NCBI GenBank assembly: GCA_034667465.1
Contig: JAXDJV010000025.1
Span: 336,752 to 400,751 of the forward strand
Reading direction: 5' to 3'
DNA length: 64,000 nucleotides
From: JAOBAU01 sp034667465
Lineage (GTDB): Bacteria; Acidobacteriota; Thermoanaerobaculia; Gp7-AA8
Part shown: positions 42,149-49,774 of the stretch, piece after piece
How the letters are laid out: each line of letters starts with the position of its first letter
How positions within the stretch are numbered: the stretch's first letter is position 1
Notes under the pieces: generated by a model
Database searches by the model: none
Told to the model about the DNA's origin: nothing
The model's input: only the letters and a program-made list of their open reading frames with translations
Translations under genes and position numbers: made by a program

Positions 42149-44434
42149 CTATCCGAGTTTCGCGGCGAGCTCGCGGAACATCGGCTCATCGTGCAGCGGT
42201 TCCAGGCGCGGATCGACGTCGAGAAAGACCATCCACGCGGAGCGATCGTCGAACGCGACCTGCAGCACGCGCAGCGCCGCGTCGCGTTCGCCAAGGCCGG
42301 TGTGGATGACGGCGATGTCGTAGGGCGAGATGTAGCGCGACTTCGCCGCTTCGCGAATCGACGCCAGCAGCTCGAGCGATTCCGTGCGCCGGCCGGCGAT
42401 AGCGTTCGTATGCGCGAGCATCGCTTCGAGAATCGGCAAACGATTCACGCGCAGCGCATGCTGAATCGCGTCGATCGCTTCATCGAAACGGCGCTGCTGT
42501 CCGAGCGCGAGACTCAGCCAGCCGTGCGCGGGGATGAAATCCTCATCGAGATCGAGCGCCTTGCGGAAACGCTTCACGGCGGACTCGTAATCGCGCGCGA
42601 AGAAAAACGGCCAGCCGCTGTGGACGGCGATGATGCGCGAGAGCGGATCGAGCTCCGTGGCGCGCGTGATCTGCTCGATCGCTTCGTCGAATCGCCCGCG
42701 CGCGCAGAGCAGCATTGCGTAGCCGTCATGCGCCGTCGCGTAGTTCGGATTCAGCGCTATAGCGCGCTGATAGTCCGCCTCGGCGCCGCTCCAGTCCCAG
42801 TCAAACCACCACTTCACCGCGGCGAGTGACGCCCACGCATCGGCGAGGCCGTCATCGATCTCGATCGCGCGCAACGCCGCCGCTTTCGCTTTCGGCATCG
42901 CGTCGCGCGGCGGCAGCGGCACGTTGGTGCCGAGCGTCAGGAAGCTGTCGGCGAGACCCGCGTACGCACTGGCGAATGACGGATCGCTGCCGATCGCTTC
43001 CTCGAACAGCGCGATTCCCCTCTTCAGCGATTCTTCGGTCCGTTTGTTCCAGTGATAGCGGCCTTTCAGATACAGCTGATACGCCTCGCTGCTTTCAGTG
43101 CTCCGCTTGCGCAGACGTTTCTTCTCCGCGCCGGTGAGTCGCAGCCGCAGCTTGTCGGCGATCTCGCGCGACATCTCTTCCTGCAGCGTCATCAGATCGG
43201 CGAGCGGACGGTTGTACTGCTCGCCCCAGAGATGCGAGCCGTCGGTGCAATCGACCAGCTCCACATTGATGATCAGCCGGTCGCCGATCTCGTGCAGCCG
43301 TCCGCTGAGCGCCGCGCGCACGCGCAGCTCGCGGCCGACCGTCTGCGCGTCGATGTCGCGGCCCTTGTAACGAAACACGGTGCTGCGCGCCATCACCTTC
43401 AGCTTCGGCAACTGCGACAACTTGTTGATGATCCCTTCGGTGATGCCGTCGCTGAGATAGTCGGCGTTCGGATCGTCGCTGGCGTTGCGAATCGGCAGGA
43501 CGGCGATCGAGTCGATCGATTTCGATTTGCGCGCCGAGCGTGACAACTGCGCGAACAGATCGCGGCGGACGCCGGTCGAGCTGCTCGCCATCGCGCGCAA
43601 GGTCAGCGCGAGATCGCGCGACGACTGGAAGCGCGCGCCGGGCGCTTTCTCGACGCAGACTTCGACGATGCGCTGAAACTCCTGCGGCGCGACTTCGGTG
43701 AGCGCGTCGTGCTCGATGTCTTCCTTGAGAATTGCGGCGATCGTCGCGGCGCCCGAGCCGCGCTGAAACGGCCGTCGCGCGGTGACCATCTCGAAAAGGA
43801 TGCAGCCGAGCGAGAAGACGTCGGCGGTCGCGTCGACCGGCTCGCCGCGAAGTTGTTCCGGCGCCATGTAGCCGATCGTGCCGACGACCGTTCCCGGCGC
43901 CGTCTGAAAGACCTGCGTCGGAACCGACGCTTCGTCACGGTGACCGGCGAGCAGCGGATCGGTCTGGGCGAGACCGAAGTCGAGGATCTTCAGCCGGCCG
44001 TCGGCGGTCAGGAAGATGTTCTCCGGCTTGAGGTCGCGATGAACGACCGACTTCGCGTGCGCCGCCGCGAGTCCTTCCGCGATCGACGCGCCGATATCGA
44101 CCGCTTCCTGCCATGACAACGGAATGGTGCCGATCCGTTCGCGCAGCGTTTCGCCGCTCAGCAGTTCGGTGACGACGTAGAACGTGCCGTCCTGATCGCC
44201 GAAGTCGTGGATGGAAAGGATGTTCGGATGCGAGAGCGATGCGATGGCGCGCGCCTCGCGCTCGAAACGGATCAGCGCATCTTTGTCGTGCGCCGATTCT
44301 TTCGCGAGGATCTTGATGGCGATGTCGCGGCCGAGGCGCGGATCGCGCCCGCGGTAAACCTGTCCCATTCCGCCTTCGCCGAGCAGCGAAATCACTTCAT
44401 AGGGACCGAAATGAGTGCCCGGCGAATACGTCAT
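42149..44434 (-). CDS. Ser/Thr protein kinase (PknB-like) with C-terminal TPRs
   Basis: This 761-residue protein has an N-terminal kinase domain (1-290): GEGGMGQVY loop, K41, catalytic HRDLKPEN (D134) and DFG (152-154), all intact. A TolB-like or adenylate-cyclase-associated segment (about 310-420, SIAVLPIRNASDDPNADYLSDGITEGI) follows. TPR repeats fill about 450-720. No membrane helix is obvious, so it is probably soluble. Such kinase-TPR proteins are common in Acidobacteriota and Myxococcota. A TAGAAT box lies 9 bp before its start. The 31 bp gap to eda allows readthrough. Confidence 0.93.
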   Translation of the reverse strand: MTYSPGTHFGPYEVISLLGEGGMGQVYRGRDPRLGRDIAIKILAKESAHDKDALIRFEREARAIASLSHPNILSIHDFGDQDGTFYVVTELLSGETLRERIGTIPLSWQEAVDIGASIAEGLAAAHAKSVVHRDLKPENIFLTADGRLKILDFGLAQTDPLLAGHRDEASVPTQVFQTAPGTVVGTIGYMAPEQLRGEPVDATADVFSLGCILFEMVTARRPFQRGSGAATIAAILKEDIEHDALTEVAPQEFQRIVEVCVEKAPGARFQSSRDLALTLRAMASSSTGVRRDLFAQLSRSARKSKSIDSIAVLPIRNASDDPNADYLSDGITEGIINKLSQLPKLKVMARSTVFRYKGRDIDAQTVGRELRVRAALSGRLHEIGDRLIINVELVDCTDGSHLWGEQYNRPLADLMTLQEEMSREIADKLRLRLTGAEKKRLRKRSTESSEAYQLYLKGRYHWNKRTEESLKRGIALFEEAIGSDPSFASAYAGLADSFLTLGTNVPLPPRDAMPKAKAAALRAIEIDDGLADAWASLAAVKWWFDWDWSGAEADYQRAIALNPNYATAHDGYAMLLCARGRFDEAIEQITRATELDPLSRIIAVHSGWPFFFARDYESAVKRFRKALDLDEDFIPAHGWLSLALGQQRRFDEAIDAIQHALRVNRLPILEAMLAHTNAIAGRRTESLELLASIREAAKSRYISPYDIAVIHTGLGERDAALRVLQVAFDDRSAWMVFLDVDPRLEPLHDEPMFRELAAKLG

Positions 44435-44443
44435 CCGCGCGCC

Positions 44444-44449
44444 ATTCTA
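44444..44449 (-). promoter_or_regulatory. -10 hexamer TAGAAT for the kinase gene
   Basis: On the minus strand TAGAAT ends 9 bp before the kinase ATG at 44434, with no Shine-Dalgarno between. The mRNA would be nearly leaderless. Confidence 0.45.
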
Positions 44450-44499
44450 CTTTGCGACCGCATGCTAAGCTTTTCGCAAGGTCCGACGGAGGCGTCGCA

Positions 44500-45522
44500 A
44501 TGGTTCTGATCAACAAAGCGATCAACGAGGTCACGGTCAAGCTGGTCTATTACGGGCCGGGCTTGTGCGGCAAGACCACGAACCTCGAGAAGATCTACGG
44601 CAATCCGAAGCTCGAGAACAAGGGCAAGATGATCTCGATGTCGACGGAGACCGATCGGACGCTCTTCTTCGACTTCATGCCGATGGAGCTCGGCACGATC
44701 GCCGGTCAGAAAGTGCGCGTGCAGCTCTACACCGTTCCCGGCCAGGTGTTCTATGACGCGACGCGCAAGCTGGTGCTGCGCGGCGCCGACGGCGTCGTGT
44801 TCGTCGCCGATTCGCAGAACTCGATGCGCGGCTCGAACATCGAGAGTCTCGAGAACCTGAAGACCAACCTTCGTCTCAACCGGCTCGATCCGAAGAAGGT
44901 GGCGATCGTCTTTCAGTTCAACAAGCGCGATCTCCCGAATGTCGATTCGGTCGAGGAGATGAACGAGTACATGAATCCCGATCGCGTGCCGTTCGTCGAA
45001 GCGGCGGCGCGCGACGGCATCGGTGTGACCGCAACGCTGCGCGCGGCGGTCGCGAAGATTCTCGACAACGTCAAGAACAACGTCGACACGACGCTGTACG
45101 AAGCGCCGGAGCTGACCGCGCCCGACATGAGCGCGAAGTCGGGCGTCGCGCAGCATTCGGCCGGAACGCCGAAGCTGTCGATGAGAACGGAGGCGGTTTC
45201 GGCTCCCGCTCCCGCGCCTCCTCCGCCACCCGCGCCGATGGCGGTCTCTCCGTTCGAGAGCGCGTTTCATGCGACCGCGGTCGAGGAAGAGCCGGAAGAA
45301 GATCCGTTCGGCGCATTCGCAGTCGTCGCCGAGCCGGAAGAAGAGGCGGACGATCCGTTCGCCGCATCGGCAACCGCGGTTCACGACACGTCGGCCGAGC
45401 GCGATGAGATGAACGCGCTGCTGGCGAGCGCGCGAAGCGTGGTCGAGTCGCTCGAGCGCGCGCTGGAAGCGGCGCGAAAGCACGAAGAGGAAATCAGCGC
45501 GCGGCTGTCATCCCGAGCGTAG
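44500..45522 (+). CDS. mglA: MglA-like small GTPase with C-terminal extension
   Basis: This 340-residue protein has an MglA-type GTPase domain in residues 1-195: N-terminal MVLINKAINEVTVKLVYYG, P-loop GPGLCGKTT (19-27), PGQVFYDATRKLVLRGADGVVFVADSQ and the NKRD recognition motif (FQFNKRDLP). MglA sets cell polarity and motility in Myxococcus. The last 145 residues form a Pro/Ala/Glu-rich linker and a coiled coil (about 300-335), which ordinary MglA lacks. No mglB roadblock gene is nearby. It has a GGAGG site, and the final SSRA and stop come from a palindromic repeat. Confidence 0.9.
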   Translation: MVLINKAINEVTVKLVYYGPGLCGKTTNLEKIYGNPKLENKGKMISMSTETDRTLFFDFMPMELGTIAGQKVRVQLYTVPGQVFYDATRKLVLRGADGVVFVADSQNSMRGSNIESLENLKTNLRLNRLDPKKVAIVFQFNKRDLPNVDSVEEMNEYMNPDRVPFVEAAARDGIGVTATLRAAVAKILDNVKNNVDTTLYEAPELTAPDMSAKSGVAQHSAGTPKLSMRTEAVSAPAPAPPPPPAPMAVSPFESAFHATAVEEEPEEDPFGAFAVVAEPEEEADDPFAASATAVHDTSAERDEMNALLASARSVVESLERALEAARKHEEEISARLSSRA

Positions 45523-45604
45523 CGAGGGATCCGGGCGGGCGGGGCACGAAATTCCAGGAATCGCGCCCCACCCGCCCGGATCCTTCGCTAACGCTCAGGA
45601 TGAC
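45507..45604. repeat. Palindromic repeat family 1, copy 6
   Basis: It spans GTCATCCCGAGCG to CGCTCAGGATGAC with inner arms GGGCGGGCGGGGC and GCCCCACCCGCCC. It supplies the TAG stop of mglA and lies just before the methyltransferase promoter. Confidence 0.9.
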
Positions 45605-45613
45605 AGCGCGCAG

Positions 45614-45619
45614 TACACT
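45614..45619 (+). promoter_or_regulatory. -10 hexamer TACACT for the methyltransferase/bsh operon
   Basis: TACACT ends 10 bp before ATG 45630 and no Shine-Dalgarno is present. It would drive the methyltransferase and the coupled bacillithiol genes. Confidence 0.45.
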
Positions 45620-45629
45620 CCCGCGCTGA

Positions 45630-46343
45630 ATGGCCTGGTACCAGGAATGGTTTGGCGAGGAGTACCTCGAGCTCTATTCGTATCGTGACGCCGACGAGGC
45701 GCGCGACCAGGTCGCATTCTTTCGCGATCAGAGCGGGCCGCTCGATGGTCCGGTCCTCGATCTCGCCTGCGGCATGGGACGTCACATGCTCGAGCTGAGC
45801 ATCGCCGGTTATCGCGCGGTCGGCTGCGATCTCTCTTACACGCTGCTTCGCACCGGACGCGAACAGCACGGACCGATGTCGGTTGCGCGCGCCGACATGC
45901 GGCACCTTCCCTTTTGCGATTCGACGTTCGCCGGACTCGTCAACTTCTTTACCAGCTTCGGTTACTTCTCAAGCGAAGAAGAGAATCTCTCCGTCGTCAC
46001 GGAGATGGCGCGCGTCCTTCGTCCCGGTGCGGTCTTTCTCTTCGATTACCTCAACGTCCACCGCGAGCTGGAGAAACTCGTCGAGAAGGAAACACGTACG
46101 ACACCGATGGGCGACTCGCAGATCGAGCGCTGGTTCGATCGCTCCGACCGCTCGTTCAACAAACGGATAACAATCGGTCAAAAGCGATATCTGGAACGCG
46201 TTCGCGGATACGATCTCGACGAAATCTCAGCGATGTTCAACGTCAGCAATCTCTCGATCCGCGCCGCCTTCGGCGATTTTCAGGGGAACGCGTTCGAGCG
46301 CACGTCGCCGCGCCTGATTCTGCTCGGGAGCAAGAGCGCGTGA
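45630..46343 (+). CDS. SAM-dependent methyltransferase (class I)
   Basis: This 237-residue methyltransferase has the SAM motif VLDLACGMGRHMLEL, an acidic GCDLS end of strand 2, ARADMRHLPF and the LRPGAVFLFDYLN strand 5. The substrate is unknown. The bshC start overlaps its stop (GTGA), so it is co-transcribed with the bacillithiol genes. Whether it modifies bacillithiol or a related small molecule is an open inference from context. Confidence 0.9.
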   Translation: MAWYQEWFGEEYLELYSYRDADEARDQVAFFRDQSGPLDGPVLDLACGMGRHMLELSIAGYRAVGCDLSYTLLRTGREQHGPMSVARADMRHLPFCDSTFAGLVNFFTSFGYFSSEEENLSVVTEMARVLRPGAVFLFDYLNVHRELEKLVEKETRTTPMGDSQIERWFDRSDRSFNKRITIGQKRYLERVRGYDLDEISAMFNVSNLSIRAAFGDFQGNAFERTSPRLILLGSKSA

Positions 46344-47845
46344 GCGACTCTGCCTGTCCGCGCGTTTCGCTCGCGCACTATCCCGGCATGAGCCGCTTCG
46401 TCCTCGACTGGCTCGCGGGCGATCAACGTTTTCTGCCGCGCACGAAAACGACGCCATCGCCCTCAACGCCGAACGCATCGCCGGAGCTCGTCTCGGCGCT
46501 CATCGAATCGAATCAGCGCTGGGGACTCTTCGTTCGTGAAGAGGTCGAGTCATGGGCGCGCGGCGAAAGCGTCGCGCTCGTCGCCGGGCAGCAGGTCGGC
46601 TTCGCCGGCGGTCCGCTCTACACGCTCGCGAAAATCGCGTCGCTGCTGAAGCTGAAGCGCGAGTACGAAGCGAACGGCATCCGCGCCACGATCTTCTTCT
46701 GGCTCGCGACTGAAGATCACGATTACAACGAAGTGGCCGCCCTCTCACTCCCGGCAAAAAACGGTCAGCGCGATCTCGTTCACCTTCGCGCCACGCGCGG
46801 ATTCGAATCGAAGGAAGCGGTCGGTCCGCTGCCGATTCCGTCGCCGCTCATCGACGAGCTGACAACGTACATGGCGATGGAGCGGCCGCCGTATCTGCGT
46901 GAAGGAATCACGTTTCGCGATTCGTTCGCGGAGCTGATCGCGACCGCGATCGGCAGCGGCGTCGTGCTCGTCGACGCGCTGCTTCCCGAACTTCGCCGCG
47001 CCGGCGCGCCGCTCTTCGTGTCGATCGGCGCGCAATGGGATGCAATCCAGCGCGAGCTCGCCACCCGTTCCGCCGCACTGCACGACGCCGGCTACACGCC
47101 GCAGGTCGTCCCGCGCGACGGCGAGCCGTACACGCTTTTCTTTCGATTGAATGCGCGCGGCGAGCGTGAGCTGATCTCTTCTCCGCCCGACGTCTCTTCA
47201 CCCGAAACGATCTCGACCTCGGCGCTCACGCGTCCACTGCTGCAGGACTTCATCTTCCGGCCGGCGGTCTTCGTCGGCGGACCTGCAGAAGTTTCGTATT
47301 ACGCGCAGCTCGGATCGCTGCACGCGCTCCTCGGCGTGCCGATGCCGCGCGTCGCGCTGCGCGGACACGTGCTCGTCGCGCCGAAACGGATCGTTCGCTA
47401 CTTCGAGCGCTTCGGCATCGCGCCGGAAGAAGTCTTCTCGACCGCCGACGACGTTCTCGCCGAGCGCGAGCCGAAAGGCGTCGCGGAGATCCACAGCATT
47501 CGCGATGAAGCGAAGCGCGACCTGATGAAACAGATCGAGCGGATCTCCGATCTCGCGCTGCCGGCCGATCACGCGCTGGCGCGCTCGATCCATCGCTCGG
47601 TCGGCCATCTCGAATATCACTTCGACAAACTCGCGGAGCGCGCCGTGCGCGGGTTGGCGCGCAAGGACCGCGAGCGTTACGCCGCCGTGAAGGAGTTGAT
47701 CGCGACGCTTTATCCCGACCGCGTCGTGCAGGATCGGATCGTCGGCTGGTTCGCGTGTTGGTGCGAGAGCGGAAGGTATCTCGTCGATCGGTTGATCGAT
47801 GAGATCGAGCCGGACAGTGACGTGTTCAAGGTGGTGAGCCTGTGA
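46340..47845 (+). CDS. bshC: Bacillithiol synthase, cysteine-adding enzyme
   Basis: BshC adds cysteine to GlcN-malate, the last step of bacillithiol synthesis. The 501-residue protein begins HYPGMSRFVLDWLAGD after a short leader and holds VALVAGQQVGFAGGPLYTLAKIASLLKL and FFWLATEDHDYNEV. KPFRR-like segments are replaced by LTRPLLQDFIFRPAVFVGGPAEVSYYAQL, consistent with BshC families of this phylum. The C-terminal coiled coil (about 395-470) is present. Start is GTG 46340, overlapping the methyltransferase stop. The stop overlaps the bshB1 ATG. Confidence 0.92.
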   Translation: MSDSACPRVSLAHYPGMSRFVLDWLAGDQRFLPRTKTTPSPSTPNASPELVSALIESNQRWGLFVREEVESWARGESVALVAGQQVGFAGGPLYTLAKIASLLKLKREYEANGIRATIFFWLATEDHDYNEVAALSLPAKNGQRDLVHLRATRGFESKEAVGPLPIPSPLIDELTTYMAMERPPYLREGITFRDSFAELIATAIGSGVVLVDALLPELRRAGAPLFVSIGAQWDAIQRELATRSAALHDAGYTPQVVPRDGEPYTLFFRLNARGERELISSPPDVSSPETISTSALTRPLLQDFIFRPAVFVGGPAEVSYYAQLGSLHALLGVPMPRVALRGHVLVAPKRIVRYFERFGIAPEEVFSTADDVLAEREPKGVAEIHSIRDEAKRDLMKQIERISDLALPADHALARSIHRSVGHLEYHFDKLAERAVRGLARKDRERYAAVKELIATLYPDRVVQDRIVGWFACWCESGRYLVDRLIDEIEPDSDVFKVVSL

Positions 47846-48564
47846 TGACCGAAGTCGATCTTCTTTTTTTTGGCGCGCATCCCGACGACATCGAGCTCGG
47901 CTGCGGCGGAACCATCGTCAAGGCGGTGAAGGACGGCCTGCGCGTCGGCATGGTCGATCTCACACGCGGCGAGATGGGAACGCGCGGCACGCCGAAAACG
48001 CGCAAACGCGAAGCCGCGGCCTCCGCCCGCATCCTCGGCGCTTCCTTCCGTGAACAGCTCGATTTCAGCGACGGCGCGCTGCGCACCGGCCGCGACGAAG
48101 AGCTGCAGATCATCGACATCGTCCGCCGCACGCGGCCGAAGATCGTCTTCGCGATGTATCCCGACGATCGTCATCCCGATCACACGCGCACCGGACGCAT
48201 CGTCACCGAAGCGTCGTTCTACGCGGGACTGCGCGCGCTCGAAACGGGCGTTGAGGCACATCGCCCGCATACGGTCGTCTATTACGTGCAGAACTACATG
48301 GTCCCGCCGTCATTCGTCGTCGACTGCACGAAGACGTGGAAAACGAAAATGCGCGCGATCGCCGCGTTCAAATCGCAATTTCACGATCCGAAATCGAAGG
48401 AGCCGCAGACGTTCATCAGCGATCCGAAGTTCCTCGCGATGATCGACGCACGCGGCATTCACTTCGGCGCGCTGATCGGCAGCGCGTACGGAGAAGCATT
48501 TGTAACCAAACAACCGCCGCGGATTGATGATGTAATTAACGCCTACGGAGGTCGCGAAGTATGA
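47845..48564 (+). CDS. bshB1: Bacillithiol deacetylase BshB1
   Basis: BshB1 deacetylates GlcNAc-malate to GlcN-malate. The 239-residue LmbE-family zinc hydrolase carries LFFGAHPDDIELGCGGTI, with the His-x-Asp-Asp metal/catalytic set, and a second HPDHTRTGRIV motif. DLTRGEMGTRGTP is also typical. It overlaps bshC by one base. Nine bases after its stop a heptamer repeat begins, separating it from bshA. Confidence 0.93.
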   Translation: MTEVDLLFFGAHPDDIELGCGGTIVKAVKDGLRVGMVDLTRGEMGTRGTPKTRKREAAASARILGASFREQLDFSDGALRTGRDEELQIIDIVRRTRPKIVFAMYPDDRHPDHTRTGRIVTEASFYAGLRALETGVEAHRPHTVVYYVQNYMVPPSFVVDCTKTWKTKMRAIAAFKSQFHDPKSKEPQTFISDPKFLAMIDARGIHFGALIGSAYGEAFVTKQPPRIDDVINAYGGREV

Positions 48565-48573
48565 CCCCGCATC

Positions 48574-48654
48574 AGGTGCAGAGTGCTGAGTGCAGAGTGC
48601 TCAGTCAAAACCTCGGCCATTACTCAGCACTCAGCACTCAGCACTCAGCACTGC
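48574..48654. repeat. Heptamer inverted-array repeat (family 2, copy 2)
   Basis: GAGTGCT-type units on the left face five CAGCACT units on the right. It occupies nearly all of the bshB1-bshA gap and ends about 4 bp before the bshA ATG, so it replaces any normal ribosome-binding region. It is likely to form a strong hairpin at the bshA start. Confidence 0.85.
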
Positions 48655-48658
48655 CTTT

Positions 48659-49774
48659 ATGAGAATCGGCATTACGTGCTATCCCACCTTCGGCGGCTCC
48701 GGTGTCGTCGCGACGGAGCTTGGCCTCGCGCTGGCGCGCGGCGGCGATGACGTCCACTTCATCAGCTACGCGATGCCGTCGCGACTCAACGCGCTTCACG
48801 AACGCGTCCGCTTTCACGAAGTGATCGTCGCCAACTATCCGCTGTTCGATCCCTATCCGCCGTACACGCTCGCACTCGCGACGAAAATGGCGGAGGTCGC
48901 CGCCTACGAAAAGCTCGACATCCTCCACGTTCACTACGCGATCCCGCACGCGATCAGCGCACAGCTCGCCAAACAGATCCTCGGCGATCGGCTGAAGTTC
49001 GTGACGACGCTGCACGGCACCGACATCACGCTCGTCGGACGCGATCCGAGCTACCTCCCGATCACGAAGTTCGGCATCGAAGTCTCCGACGGAGTCACTG
49101 CCGTCTCGCACTGGCTGCGCGACGAAACGACGAGGAACTTCTCGACGACGAAAGAGATCGAAGTGATCCCGAACTTCGTCGATCCGCAGCGCTTTCAGCG
49201 GCACAAAAGCTCGTTCTGTTCGATGTTCACGAACGCCGGCGAGAAGATGCTCTGTCACGTCTCGAATTTCCGTCCGGTCAAGCGCGTCATGGACGTGCTC
49301 GAAGTCTTCGCGCGCGTGAACAAGCGCGTGCCGAGCCGGATGATCATGATCGGCGACGGTCCCGATCGTTCGCGCGCCGAGCAGTTCTGCCGCGAGCAGA
49401 ATCTTCGCGATCGCGTCTTCTTCCTCGGCAACGTGCCGAACGTCGAAGAGATCGTCGGCGCCAGCGATCTCTTTCTGCTGCCGTCCGAAGCGGAATCGTT
49501 CGGCATGGCGGCGCTCGAAGCGCTGGCGTCGGAAGTGCCGGTGATCGGCACGAACAGCGGCGGCCTGCCGGAAGTCGTCGTCGACGGTGAGACCGGCTTC
49601 CTGCTGCCGGTCGGCGACGTCGCCGCGATGGCCGAGCGCGCCATCGAGATCGTCAGCGATGAAGCGCTGCGCCGGAAGATGGGCGCGCTCGGACGCGCGA
49701 TGGTGATCGAGCGCTTCGACGAGAACCGTATCGTGCCGCACTACCGCTCGTTCTACGAACGGGTGATCGGCTAA
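48659..49774 (+). CDS. bshA: N-acetyl-alpha-D-glucosaminyl L-malate synthase BshA
   Basis: BshA transfers GlcNAc from UDP-GlcNAc to malate, the first step of bacillithiol synthesis. The 371-residue GT4 enzyme begins RIGITCYPTFGGSGVVATELG, a hallmark of BshA. LHGTDITLVGRDPSY, VSNFRPVKRV and SEAESFGMAALEALASEVPVIGTNSGGLPEVV follow. With bshC and bshB1 just upstream the pathway is complete. The start is fixed by the conserved N-terminus even though no Shine-Dalgarno is present. Its stop overlaps the convergent slt stop by 4 bp. Confidence 0.95.
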   Translation: MRIGITCYPTFGGSGVVATELGLALARGGDDVHFISYAMPSRLNALHERVRFHEVIVANYPLFDPYPPYTLALATKMAEVAAYEKLDILHVHYAIPHAISAQLAKQILGDRLKFVTTLHGTDITLVGRDPSYLPITKFGIEVSDGVTAVSHWLRDETTRNFSTTKEIEVIPNFVDPQRFQRHKSSFCSMFTNAGEKMLCHVSNFRPVKRVMDVLEVFARVNKRVPSRMIMIGDGPDRSRAEQFCREQNLRDRVFFLGNVPNVEEIVGASDLFLLPSEAESFGMAALEALASEVPVIGTNSGGLPEVVVDGETGFLLPVGDVAAMAERAIEIVSDEALRRKMGALGRAMVIERFDENRIVPHYRSFYERVIG

